From Platanthera guangdongensis (taxonomy: Eukaryota; Streptophyta; Magnoliopsida; Asparagales; Orchidaceae): a stretch of 64,000 nucleotides of DNA. The translations under genes were made by a program, and so were the position numbers. The notes beneath the pieces were generated by a model. It had not been told where the DNA came from, ran no database searches, and saw nothing but the letters and a program-made list of their open reading frames with translations. The stretch spans positions 105,480,609-105,544,608 of the forward strand of contig CM077151.1 of assembly GCA_039583875.1 (NCBI GenBank). Reading direction: 5' to 3'. Numbering within the stretch: position 1 is the first letter of the stretch; the number at the start of each line of letters is the position of its first letter. Positions 9,660 to 19,819 of the stretch are shown piece after piece.

Positions 9660-12128
9660 ATGTCTCATAGCCAGAGTTTCCGTGAGCGTCTCGCGATGGT
9701 CCGGAAGCAAAACAAAGCCAATATGGCTGCCCTGGTCCCATCTCTGGTCCGCACCCCCGTTTCAACACCTTCATCATCTCGCCTGAAGAAGGCAAAAACC
9801 GCCGGCCCTCCATTCTTGGCCGGCGCGACCACTTCGGCACCCTCGGCAGCCGATACACTTCCTCCTGCGTCCTCTGGGGAGAGACAGGTGATTCTTAACT
9901 CCTCCTCTCGCCTCTCTTTTTCTTTTATCGTCTCGCTTATTGACCATGCTCTTTCAGGGAAACCTCGCTGATTCCACTCTCTCCATCCGCTATAAATACC
10001 CCCCCCCCTCGGTTCCCGATGTTTTACACCTGTACTGTCGCTTCCTGCTGCTTCTGAGATCCGGAGTTCTCGCCTGCTCCTCCTCGCCTACCTCTTCTCG
10101 CGTTCCGCTTCCGCCTCACTCTTTTCTACCCCCTTCTGTTTCTGTCGTCTCGTTTGCCATGAGAAAGAAGAAAGCAGAAGAAGTCAAGGGCCGCAGCCGC
10201 TGCGGTAGGCGATTCGTTGACCACGACATTCCTCCCGGCAAAATCTTCGAAGAGGATTACAACCGCTTCGCCAGCGAGGTCCTAGCTGAGGGGTATGAGT
10301 CTCGCCCGTCAAAGGTCGGCGAGGCGATTAATACCTTCTACCCCGGCGAACTCGCCTTCCCCGTTTCGTACTTCGAGTCGGGGCTAAGACTCCCCCTCTG
10401 GCCAGAGGTAAAACAGGTCTTGAAATACTTCGGAGCAGTCCCCGCGCAACTCAACCCGAACGTCATCTCGGTGTTGGTTGCATTCGCCAGCTACATGCGC
10501 CGAGAGCGCATCGAGTTTAGTCTCGCCGTCTTCCGCAAGCTATTCGTCTACCAAGCCAAAGATGACGGCGTCTCGTACTTCACCGGTCAGGGCCTGAAGG
10601 TGTGCGAGGCGCCCAATAAAAATCACCAGTGGCTCACTCGCTTCGTCTTCGTCCGCGGGAACCTGGGAGGCGTTCCACTCGCCCCAGTGTCGCCTGCCGA
10701 GGTATACTACGAGACCCCCAAGGTCGGGGGTGCGGAAAAAGCCCTCTGTGACTTCTTTGCAGGGAAGAATTTTGAAGTTAACTTCCTGAGGCGGGGTTCC
10801 TGAGGCGGGGTCTCGACTCGCTCCTTCCCGTTTTTTCCAGTGAAGGTACACTCGCACCCTCTTAGTATTATGCTTATCGTCTTCCTGTTTCATTCTGACC
10901 ATTTTCTTGCTCAGGAGAGAGGACTATCCCCGTCTATTCCCCTTACCTGAGCAACAAGGGTCTCACCCTTGCCAGCATGGTGGCAGAGGCGGCAAAGGAA
11001 ACGCTGACCCCCGCCCCAAAGAAAAGAGCTGGGGACGATGTTGTCGCTCCTCGGCACAGTCCCAAAAAAGATGAAGAAGGTGATGTCGCAGCCAAAAGGG
11101 AGAAAAGGAACTGCTCTCAAGGAAAGAAAAGAGATGTCGGGGTCCCTGACCCCCATTTATGTGGAAGGATCCCCATCACCTCGCCATCAAGCCGTCTCGC
11201 CTGCTCGTGAGACGGCCCCGCCCGACCGAACCGCCACCACCTCTGCCCAATCTGTCGAGCTTCCCCCTTGCGAAGCTGGCTCTTCCAGCCGCCCAGCCCC
11301 CTCCTCGCATCAGAATTATAATATGGGGCCCGTGGTGAACGACGCCGCCAGCGAGCCGGTTCTTTTGTGGGAGGATGACTCCAACCGCGTGTCGGTGTCC
11401 ACTCTCCTTCCCTCCTGGAAGGAGCATGACCCACCCACTAGTCATGCCTTCTCCCTCGGGTATGAGCTCTATGGTGGCCTTGGGACTGAGCCCTTCGACA
11501 ACGAGCAGTCGCGAGACCTCGTCTTGAAGACCGCTCACACCCAATTTCGCTCCATGGAGCTCTCGCACAGAATCTCGCGTCGCCTTGTCTTCAATAATAA
11601 GAAGTGGAAGGAGGCCGAGACCAGCCTTGCCGCAGAACGCGAGATGTCGAATGACCTCGAAAAGAGGCTGACAGTCGCTGACAACCTTCTCGCCCGAAGC
11701 CAGGGCGGCGTGGTGAGCTTTTTAATTGTAATTCGCCAGTTTCACTTGCTAGCTTTACCTGCATGAACTTTTGTTGACTAATAGCCTTCTCGCAGGATGC
11801 CAAGATGGCCGATCGAATGCGTTCGCGCATGGCGGCCCTGGAGGAGGAGAACAGGAGATTAAAGGCTGAGAACGCCCGCCTTCTGGACAGCACCCTGCTT
11901 CACTCTCACCCAGATCCGCTCCAAGCTCCCCCGCCCACTCATTACTCTCTGGACGAGGTCGACGTCATTTTCCGAAACGCTAACATCAAGAAAGCCGAGC
12001 TCGTCTTAAAGATGATGAAGGAGCTGGGGGTTGTCAGAGATGATGCCGAGACAGTCACAGTCCGCGACCTGGTCCCCCAGCTATACGGCGAGACGGATGA
12101 TAGCTTTACGTCCAGTGACGAGGAGTGA
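9660..12128 (+). CDS. Four-exon retroelement accessory gene (gypsy-type transposase-like domain plus coiled coil)
   Basis: Exons fit 9660-9887, 9958-10795, 10915-11712 and 11796-12128. Donors are GT (the third is GTGAGC), acceptors are TTTCAG, CTCAG and CGCAG, and the open frame continues across all three junctions. Exon 2 contains ESRPSKVGEAINTFYPGELA, LPLWPEVKQVLKYF, SVLVAFASYMRRERIEFSL and FRKLFVYQ. These recall the plant domain annotated as putative gypsy-type transposase (PF04195), from memory. Exon 3 is basic then Ser/Pro-rich, with coiled-coil segments (EAETSLAAEREM); exon 4 has ALEEENRRLKAENARLL and an acidic end. One frameshift in the Lys-rich part of exon 3 (about 11085-11200) breaks the frame, giving about 730 residues in total. 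It lies opposite the gag-pol strand. Molecular role unknown. Confidence 0.65.
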
Positions 12129-12639
12129 AGGCGCGTCAATGTGTCCTGGGACTTCTCCCCCCTCCTTTTGCTTCTTTTACTTGTATTTATTTTGGAAACA
12201 TCGAAATGCTCGTTCATGAGAGTGTCTCCCCTTTTTTTGTAATGGGCCTAGAAATTTCTGTCACTTTATTCATTGTGGATAACCCCCTGCTCTGTTTCTT
12301 TCATTTCATTTCACTTTATCTACTGCCAACTCGTTCGAAAATTAGTTTAGGGCACAAGTCCTTATACTTCTCCTCGCCCTTGCCGTGTGCGAGACAGTTT
12401 AGCCTTTTACTCTCATCTCGCCGCGAGACGAACCCTGCGAGGGTAGACCCTGGAGACCAAACTGCTCCTTACGATAAGTCCCCCTTTTTATGCAAGACCT
12501 GTGCCTTTGACAGTGAATACCCGCTCGCTATGGGCGAGACCCCTTCGTCGAGCGCCAGTCTGAAATGCTCATCCTCACTTGTATTGCCCCCAACCCCTTC
12601 TTCTCATAGAGATCTTCCATCAATTTCCTGATAAGTATA
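12129..12639 (+). other. 3' flank of the accessory gene, no gene seen
   Basis: About 510 bp, T-rich just after the stop codon (possible 3' UTR), then GC-richer sequence with repeated CTCGCC/GGCGAG words like those in the composite element's LTR. No open frame I would support. Confidence 0.5.
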
Positions 12640-12644
12640 GGTAC
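12640..12644. repeat. Target-site duplication GGTAC (left)
   Basis: GGTAC directly before the LTR start TGACGG at 12645; the same five bases follow the 3' LTR at 19790-19794. Confidence 0.95.
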
Positions 12645-13681
12645 TGACGGAGCCGACCCTCTCCAACCCGCGGCCGTTGATGTTGAAGCGCTTACGGATG
12701 ACACGCCGCCATTACAAAGCAAAGATCTGCGGCGAAATAAAGGCGTGGGAGCGCGGCGCCGCACCCCTTCCCGCTACCATCTTCGCTCGCGAGATATCAT
12801 CATTAAATGACGTTGTTGTCATTAAAACTGCCGGGCTGCGGATAACAAGTTTATGCTATGTTTTTGTTATTTGGTGGCCTGCATTTAGCCTCCAAAATGC
12901 TTTTAATTTCTGCATTATTTTTATGTAAACTTTTATTTAGAGTGGGCCATATATATAAGGCATCCACTCCCTTGTTTTGGCATGATGATTATAACCTAAA
13001 AAAAAAAAGATTTCAGCCTTGAGAGCTCCCCCCTCATTTCCGCCGCCCCCCTTTGCCCGCCCCTTGAGGATTTCGGCCAAGTGCAGGCCGCCTCTCCCTC
13101 TTCCGGCGTGGGAGCTTCGCGGTGTGACTCCGTTGAAGGTGGACGTGCAAGCTCCATCCGGTGTGACTCCGGCGGATCCGTGGTTGAGCGATTCTCCACG
13201 TGCAACTATCTACGAGTTGGGGTAACGATTCCTCTTCTCTATCTTGTGTGCTTCTTCTACATCCTCCGCATATTTCTTGTGAGAAAGTGTTGGTGTGAGA
13301 TCTGAAATTTTATTCATCGAAGTACTTCCACTTGATTTTCGCATTCGATTTTCCGAGTTTCTCGCAACCGAAGAAGGGTGGTGACCTTTGGTTTTCTTTA
13401 GTCGGGGGAGATCAACCACTTTCCGGATCATTTTCTTTGGTGGATCTCCTTGGTGCGACTTCACTCGACCGAGCCGTGTGGGTTCATTTCGCCGGAAAGG
13501 ATAGTGGCCTCTAGTCACTATTTGATCCTAAGAGGGTTCGCGATCCTCACGTCGTTGTGTGACGATAAACGTTAAATTAAACTGTGGCTGCGCTCGCGTG
13601 TGGTGTTTCCAAATTAGATCGTGTGGGGGTAGATTTAGTCGCTAGAAAGTGCCGGATATTGCGCCCCGCTAGCCTACATCA
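12645..13681 (+). repeat. 5' LTR of the chromovirus (1,037 bp)
   Basis: TGACGG...CTACATCA. It has a TATA-like CATATATATAAGG at 12948-12960 and a T-rich leader. The first 165 bp are identical to the coding 3' end of pol at the 3' LTR. Confidence 0.95.
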
Positions 13682-13684
13682 ATT

Positions 13685-13696
13685 TGGTATCAGAGC
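13685..13696 (+). promoter_or_regulatory. Primer binding site (initiator tRNA-Met type)
   Basis: TGGTATCAGAGC three bases after the 5' LTR end, the standard plant LTR-retrotransposon PBS. Confidence 0.95.
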
Positions 13697-13990
13697 CAGG
13701 TTCGTGCCGGTTCCTAAATCGGCACAATCCTTCTCTGTTTGGTAGGCTTAGTTCTCATTTCAGCAAAGTCTCTTTTGTGGTGTGCCAACAGCGGGTTAAA
13801 ATCAGAATTTTTCTTCAAAATCCAAAAAAAATTTTTTTTGTAGTCTCTCTTCACCTTAGGTAGAAATAAATTTACAAAAAAGTTTCAGTTTCGTCCATCG
13901 GTTAGGCGGTAAGAAATTATTTCACATAAAATTGTACGGTGTTTAGGACAATTTAGAGTTAACAAAAAAAAGAGACAAAAAAAAATCTGC

Positions 13991-16342
13991 ATGCGCACAA
14001 GGCACGGCACCGAGTACGCTCCCTCTTCTTCCAGTATGGCGGACGAGCGACATGGGGGTCAAGATCCGACTCCCGTCGAGGTTCTTCGACAAGAGTTTAA
14101 TGCGCATATCGTGAATCAAGAGCGTCGCATGGATGAGTTAAGGGACATGATCGCTCAACTTACGACTACTAGAGCGACTCCACCCGCCCCTCCTAACCCT
14201 CTACCAATTAACCCTCACCCCCCGCACCACCAACAGCCCCGTTATCCTCCTCGATTTGACGAGGACTACGATGACCTTGCACCACGTGGTCCCCCCTATT
14301 ATAATCGAGCTCCACAAGAATTCAATATCACGCAAGCCATCCGTATAGAAGCCCCTACTTACGACGGCATGGGGCAGCCCCAAATCTTTCTGAATTGGCT
14401 AATGGATATCGAGTGCTACTTCGAGTGGCATCACTTAACCGATAGGCAAAAGGTCCAAGTCGCTAGGCTGAAACTTCTAGACCGGGCCAAGGTATATTGG
14501 CTCAACGAGGAGAGACGCATGGGAGCGCTAGATGGTATGCCGCCAATTGGTTGGCAGGTTATGAAAGCTATGTTGTCGGATCAATACGTCCCCACGTATT
14601 ACCGCACACAACTGTTTGACGACTTAGCCTCTCTTAAGCAAGGGAACCAGTCGGTGTCTGATTACATGGGTACGCTTAAGGATCTGTTAGTACGTTGCGA
14701 TGTTAAGGAGATGCCCGAAGTGACTCTCTCGAGATTTCGGAAGGGGCTGGATCCGGATATTCAGCGCAAGCTTTTGCGATATGGGCATACGGATATAAAC
14801 ACCACGTACAACGCGGCCTTGGACATTGAGAAAAATATAACTCTCAAGTCTAAAGCAAAGTATTTCCAAAAAGGGAAGTCCACGTATAAAGACAAAGGCA
14901 AGTTTAAGGCTACCGACACAAGTTCGATAGTCATCACCGCTAGGAATTCTAAGAACCCAACCGGGGAGCGAGTGCCAATTGGGAGAGTTAATAAAACAAA
15001 TGCCACTTGCTACGCTTGTGGAGTACAAGGGCATTATGCGAGCGAATGCCCCACCAAGCCTAAGGCCTTAGCTTTATTGGAGGCTCCTAACGACCCGGCC
15101 AAAATAATTTATGAAGCTGACGAGGGGTCCGATGTTGAGGGAGTCCCGAGTGATTTGGAGGATGAACATACCCTCATGGTTATGCGTTGTATCCTGACGG
15201 TTCCCCGGACGCCAAACGATTGGAATAGGACGACCCTCTTTTTGATGATATTTAAGAGCGGAGAGAAGTTGTGTAAGCTTATCATCGATAGTGGGAGTTG
15301 TATGAACGTCGTTTCGGAGAGCGCGGTTGCTAGGATGTCTTTAGTTGCCGAACCCCACCCCCAACCTTATCATGTAGCTTGGGTAAAAAAGACCTCTCTT
15401 CCTGTCACGAAGCGTTGTCTAGTTCCCCTTAACGTCAAATCTTATTCCGAGCAAGTGTGGTGTGATGTCATCCCCATGGATGCATGTCACGTCCTTCTTG
15501 GCCGGCCTTGGCTATATGATCACGACGTGACTCACTTCGGTAGGGCTAATACTTATGAGTTTAAGTTTAAGGGGAAAATTATTACCTTAAAACCAACGCC
15601 ACCGAAGGACCCGACTATTCCGTCCAAGGATACCCTCGTACCCGTGGAGAAGAAAGCCTTGCACTTAATAGGACGAAAGGAGTTCACCCGCGTCCCATTT
15701 CTAGATGGCGTGATCTATGCGCTTGTGCTCTTGAGTAGTAAGGAGGATGGTGATAAATTAGATGAGCTTCCGGAAGATTTAAAACACTTGTTGGAGGAAT
15801 ATAAAGATGTGTATCCGGCCGAGTTACCCCCCATCTTGCCGCCTCTACGCGACATCCAACACGCCATAGATCTCGTCCCAGGTTCCTCACTCCCGAATCA
15901 GCCCCATTATAGGCTCCACCCGGCAGCGCATCGGGAGCTTCAAACTCAAATATCGGAACTCTTAACTAAAGGGTTCATCCGCCATAGCCTGAGCCCATGT
16001 GCCGTGCCGGCCCTGTTAGCCCCCAAAAAGGACGGTACTTGGAGGATGTGTGTCGATAGTAGGGCGATTAATAAGATCACTATTAAATATAGGTTCCCTA
16101 TTCCCCGATTGGATGATCTCTTGGATATGCTTGCCGGAGCCACGATCTTTTCCAAGCTGGACCTCAAAAGTGGCTACCATCAAATTAGAATTCGAGAGGG
16201 GGATGAATGGAAAACGGCGTTCAAGACTAAGGATGGTTTATATGAGTGGCTTGTCATGCCCTTCGGACTTTCTAATGCCCCAAGCACATTTTCTCGGATG
16301 ATGACTCAAATATTCCAACCCTCATGGGAAAATTCGTCGTAG
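13991..16342 (+). CDS. Chromovirus gag-protease-RT (first frame)
   Basis: 783 codons from ATG 13991. Residues 1-330 are gag, with a Pro-rich N-terminal part and the capsid core (YPPRFDEDYD, YFEWHHLTDRQKV, YYRTQLFDDLASLKQGNQSV). The zinc knuckle CYACGVQGHYASEC is near residue 340 and the protease IIDSGSCMNVV near 430, followed by DVIPMDACHVLLGRPWLYD. RT from about 630 shows CAVPALLAPKKDGTWRMCVD, LDLKSGYHQIRIREGDEWKT and YEWLVMPFGLSNAPSTF. The frame ends just before the catalytic YFDD block because of one lost base near 16322, where the next frame takes over. Gag and pol share one frame, as usual in chromoviruses. Confidence 0.92.
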   Translation: MRTRHGTEYAPSSSSMADERHGGQDPTPVEVLRQEFNAHIVNQERRMDELRDMIAQLTTTRATPPAPPNPLPINPHPPHHQQPRYPPRFDEDYDDLAPRGPPYYNRAPQEFNITQAIRIEAPTYDGMGQPQIFLNWLMDIECYFEWHHLTDRQKVQVARLKLLDRAKVYWLNEERRMGALDGMPPIGWQVMKAMLSDQYVPTYYRTQLFDDLASLKQGNQSVSDYMGTLKDLLVRCDVKEMPEVTLSRFRKGLDPDIQRKLLRYGHTDINTTYNAALDIEKNITLKSKAKYFQKGKSTYKDKGKFKATDTSSIVITARNSKNPTGERVPIGRVNKTNATCYACGVQGHYASECPTKPKALALLEAPNDPAKIIYEADEGSDVEGVPSDLEDEHTLMVMRCILTVPRTPNDWNRTTLFLMIFKSGEKLCKLIIDSGSCMNVVSESAVARMSLVAEPHPQPYHVAWVKKTSLPVTKRCLVPLNVKSYSEQVWCDVIPMDACHVLLGRPWLYDHDVTHFGRANTYEFKFKGKIITLKPTPPKDPTIPSKDTLVPVEKKALHLIGRKEFTRVPFLDGVIYALVLLSSKEDGDKLDELPEDLKHLLEEYKDVYPAELPPILPPLRDIQHAIDLVPGSSLPNQPHYRLHPAAHRELQTQISELLTKGFIRHSLSPCAVPALLAPKKDGTWRMCVDSRAINKITIKYRFPIPRLDDLLDMLAGATIFSKLDLKSGYHQIRIREGDEWKTAFKTKDGLYEWLVMPFGLSNAPSTFSRMMTQIFQPSWENSS

Positions 16343-16653
16343 TGTATTTTGACGACATCTTGGTGTTTAGCTTAACGCCCACTGAACATACCAATCACTT
16401 GAGGGCAGTCTTAACTACTTTGAGGAAGGAGAAACTATTCTTAAATCTGAAGAAATGCACATTCCTTGTCCGTGAGGTTGAGTTCTTAGGATATCTTGTG
16501 GGAGCGGACGGCATTAGAGTAGACCCAAAAAAGGTGCAAGTTATTAACGAGTGGCCGGAGCCCAAGTCCATCCGTGACGTTAGAAGTTTCCATGGACTCG
16601 CTACTTTTATCGGCGTTTTATTAAAAATTTTAGTAGCATCATGGCTCCTTTGA
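16324..16653 (+). pseudogene. Chromovirus RT palm fragment (second frame)
   Basis: Starts GKFVVVYFDDILVFS, with the intact catalytic YFDD, and continues NHLRAVLTTLRKEKLFLNLK and EVEFLGYLVGADGIRVDPKK. It is frameshifted again near 16612 inside a T run. The two shifts leave the active-site block stranded between frames; both map to short homopolymers. Confidence 0.85.
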
Positions 16654-18440
16654 CGGAGTGCATGAAGAAGGGGGATTTCCAATGGACTAAGTCCGCCACT
16701 CATGCCTTCCAAACGATCAAAACTCTTATGACGGAAGCGCCCCTCCTACGCTTACCGGATTTCTCTAAGGTGTTTGAATTAGCATGCGATGCGTCCGGGG
16801 TTGGGATTGGAGGAGTATTAAGCCAAGAGGGTCACCCCATTTGCTATTTTAGTGAGAAGTTGTCCGGGGCTAAATTAAACTACTCCAATTACGATCGGGA
16901 ATTTTATGCGGTGGTCCGAAGTTTACACTATTGGAGGCACTATCTCCTTTCCAAGGAATTCGTGCTACTTTCGGATCATGAAGCTTTGCGTTTTATTAAC
17001 TCCCAACATAAAATCAGCCCCCGACATGCTAAGTGGGTGTCGTTCCTCCAAGAGTACACGTTCACTCTTAAGCATCTTAAGGGGTCCAACAACCGTGTGG
17101 CCGACGCCCTTAGCCGACTCTCGTTACTATTGTCCACCATGCACGTTAAGGTGATTGGTTTTGAACGCATTAAGGACGAGTACGCGACATGTCCGGACTT
17201 TAAGGACATCTATTTTGCCACCCAAGAGGAGTCCCCCTCCACTATTTCGGCATTCTACATCCGGGATGGTTACTTATTTAAGCACACGAAGTTGTGCATC
17301 CCGCAAACTTCCCTCCGCCATCATATCATTTGGGAACTTCATGGTGGGGGCCTTGGTGGCCATTTTGGCCGGGATAAGACGCTAGCTTTGGTGGAGGAAA
17401 AATTTTATTGGCCGGGTTTGAAGTCTCTCGTTGGTAAAATCGTTAGTAGTTGTCGTACTTGTCAACTAGCTAAGGGTAGTAAAACAAACGCCGGTCTCTA
17501 CACCCCTCTACCCATCCCTTCTATCCCTTGGGAGGATGTGAGTATGGACTTCATCTTAGGCCTCCCGCCCACCTTCCGCCGACATGACTCTATTTTGGTA
17601 GTTGTAGACCGCTTTTCAAAGATGGCGTACTTTATTCCGTGTAGCAAAACTAGTGACGCCTCGCACATGGCTAAAATTTATTTTAAGGAAGTTGTCGGGC
17701 ACCGCGGCGTTCCGAAAACTATCGTTAGTGACCGGGACGTCAAATTTACTAGTTACTTTTGGAAGACGCTTTGGAAACTTATGGGAACCAAACTGTTGTT
17801 TTCGTCCGCCTACCATCCGCAATCGGATGGCCAAACGGAAGTCGTAAATCGAAGCGTGGGCAATCTTTTACGTTGTCTTGTTGGGGAGCACAAAGGCACT
17901 TGGGATCTCATTCTCCCGCACGCACAACTCGCGTACAACAATTCTAAGAATAGGTCTACCGGGTTGTCGCCAAATGAGATTGTGCACGGTTATAAGGCGC
18001 CCGTGCCACTTGACTTGATTCCCCTCCCGCCCACTTATAAATCAAGTCACTTCGCACAGGAATTTGCCCAACACCTTCAAAATTTGCATAAACACATACA
18101 AGAAGTGTTAGCCACGCAATATACGTCCGATCAGTTACACGCGAATTTGCACCGCCGAGCCGTCCATTTTAATGTTGATGATTTGGTTTTGGTTCGTCTC
18201 ATTCCCGAGCGGATGCCTTCGGGTACCGTCAAAAAGTTGGCCAATCGGCGAGCCGGCCCCTTTCGAGTTGCGAAGAAATTAGGCGACAATGCGTATCTTT
18301 TGGATTTACCATCCGATTGGGGTATATCCCCTATTTTTAATGTTTCCGATTTAACACCTTATACTTCTCCGCCACTTGAAATATGCAACTCCCCTTTCTC
18401 TTCTTCCTCTCGCTCTTCTCTTGGGTTTGGGGGGAAAGGT
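16641..18440 (+). CDS. Chromovirus RNase H and integrase (third frame)
   Basis: RNase H: LACDASGVGIGGVLSQEG, NYSNYDREFYAVV and ADALSRL. Integrase: zinc-binding HHCC (ELHGGG..GGHFG, CRTC), then the DDE core with MDFILGLPPTFRRHDSILVV, VSDRDVKFTSYFWKT and SSAYHPQSDGQTEVVNRS. The GPY-type C-terminal end follows (NRRAGPFRVAKKLG, VSDLTPYTSPP). The reading frame is lost at a G6 run near 18431-18437. Integrase inserts the cDNA; the GGTAC duplication is its footprint. Confidence 0.9.
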
Positions 18441-18922
18441 CTCATGAATCGCCTCTTCCTTCGGATTCCGTTGGAGGTACGTTGGTGGATGCTTTTGCTT
18501 CAGTCTTACCTTTTTCGACTAATGCTTTTCCTAGTTTTCCCAAGACATCTTTCTTACCAGACAGGATCCTTGCCGATGAAGTTCTCCCGTCTCCACTTGG
18601 TACCACTCGCCGCTATTTGGTTCACTGGCGTGATCGCCCATCCTCCGATGATTCATGGGTTCCCGAAGTTGATGTGGCTCGCCTGGATGATGCTCTCCTC
18701 CGCCGCTACAAAGACGCCAACTCCTCGGTGATGAGTCCTTTTGAGACGGGGAAGATTGACGGAGCCGACCCTCTCCAACCCGCGGCCGTTGATGTTGAAG
18801 CGCTTACGGATGACACGCCGCCATTACAAAGCAAAGATCTGCGGCGAAATAAAGGCGTGGGAGCGCGGCGCCGCACCCCTTCCCGCTACCATCTTCGCTC
18901 GCGAGATATCATCATTAAATGA
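18400..18922 (+). CDS. Chromovirus pol C-terminus with chromodomain, reaching into the 3' LTR
   Basis: Continues pol after the third frameshift. The chromodomain core is LPDRILADEVLPSPLGTTRR, then YLVHWRDRPSSDDSWVPEVD and RLDDALLRRY. The C-terminal 55 residues or so (from about ADPLQPAAVDVE) are encoded by the 3' LTR itself, with the stop at 18922, 166 bp inside the LTR. The basic tail ends SRYHLRSRDIIIK. A shorter internal ATG at 18383 is probably not a real start. Confidence 0.85.
18743..18756 (+). promoter_or_regulatory. Polypurine tract
   Basis: GAGACGGGGAAGAT directly before the 3' LTR, the primer for plus-strand synthesis. It is also coding sequence for the pol C-terminus. Confidence 0.7.
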
Positions 18923-19789
18923 CGTTGTCATTAAAACTGCCGGGCTGCGGATAACAAGTTTATGCTATGTTTTTGTTATTTGGTGGCCTGCATTTAGCCT
19001 CCAAAATGCTTTTAATTTCTGCATTATTTTTATGTAAACTTTTATTTAGAGTGGGCCATATATATAAGGCATCCACTCCCTTGTTTTGGCATGATGATTA
19101 TAACCTAAAAAAAAAAGATTTCAGCCTTGAGAGCTCCCCCCTCATTTCCGCCGCCCCCCTTTGCCCGCCCCTTGAGGGTTTCGGCCAAGTGCAGGCCGCC
19201 TCTCCCTCTTCCGGCGTGGGAGCTTCGCGGTGTGACTCCGTTGAAGGTGGACGTGCAAGCTCCATCCGGTGTGACTCCGGCGGATCCGTGGTTGAGCGAT
19301 TCTCCACGTGCAACTATCTACGAGTTGGGGTAACGATTCCTCTTCTCTATCTTTTGTGCTTCTTCTACATCCTCCGCATATTTCTTGTGAGAAAGTGTTG
19401 GTGTGAGATCTGAAATTTTATTCATCGAAGTACTTCCACTTGATTTTCGCATTCGATTTTCCGAGTTTCTCGCAACCGAAGAAGGGTGGTGACCTTTGGT
19501 TTTCTTTAGTCGGGGGAGATCAACCACGTTCCGGATCATTTTCTTTGGTGGATCTCCTTGGTGCGACTTCACTCGACCGAGCCGTGTGGGTTCATTTCGC
19601 CGGAAAGGATAGTGGCCTCTAGTCACTATTTGATCCTAAGAGGGTTCGCGATCCTCACGTCGTTGTGTGACGATAAACGTTAAATTAAACTGTGGCTGCG
19701 CTCGCGTGTGGTGTTTCCAAATTAGATCGTGTGGGGGTAGATTTAGTCGCTAGAAAGTGCCGGATATTGCGCCCCGCTAGCCTACATCA
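18757..19789 (+). repeat. 3' LTR of the chromovirus (1,033 bp)
   Basis: Nearly identical to the 5' LTR; differences seen by eye are about three or four substitutions, an A-run length and one GTT unit. Ends CTACATCA and is followed by GGTAC. Confidence 0.95.
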
Positions 19790-19819
19790 GGTACCCTTCT
19801 TTGAGAGCTCTTACCACTT

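Larger units (their letters stand above)
12645..19789 (+). mobile_element. Complete young Galadriel/CRM-type chromovirus
   Basis: 7,145 bp. LTRs at 12645-13681 and 18757-19789 differ by only a few substitutions and a GTT repeat-length change. A tRNA-Met type PBS, a gag-pol frame with CCHC, protease, RT, RNase H and integrase, a chromodomain and a 5-bp duplication GGTAC complete it. Chromoviruses use the chromodomain to target chromatin. The Galadriel versus CRM split is uncertain: integrase landmarks (NRSVGNLLRCLVGEHKG) and the YLVHWRDRP chromodomain favour Galadriel. Three single-base frameshifts break pol. Confidence 0.92.
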
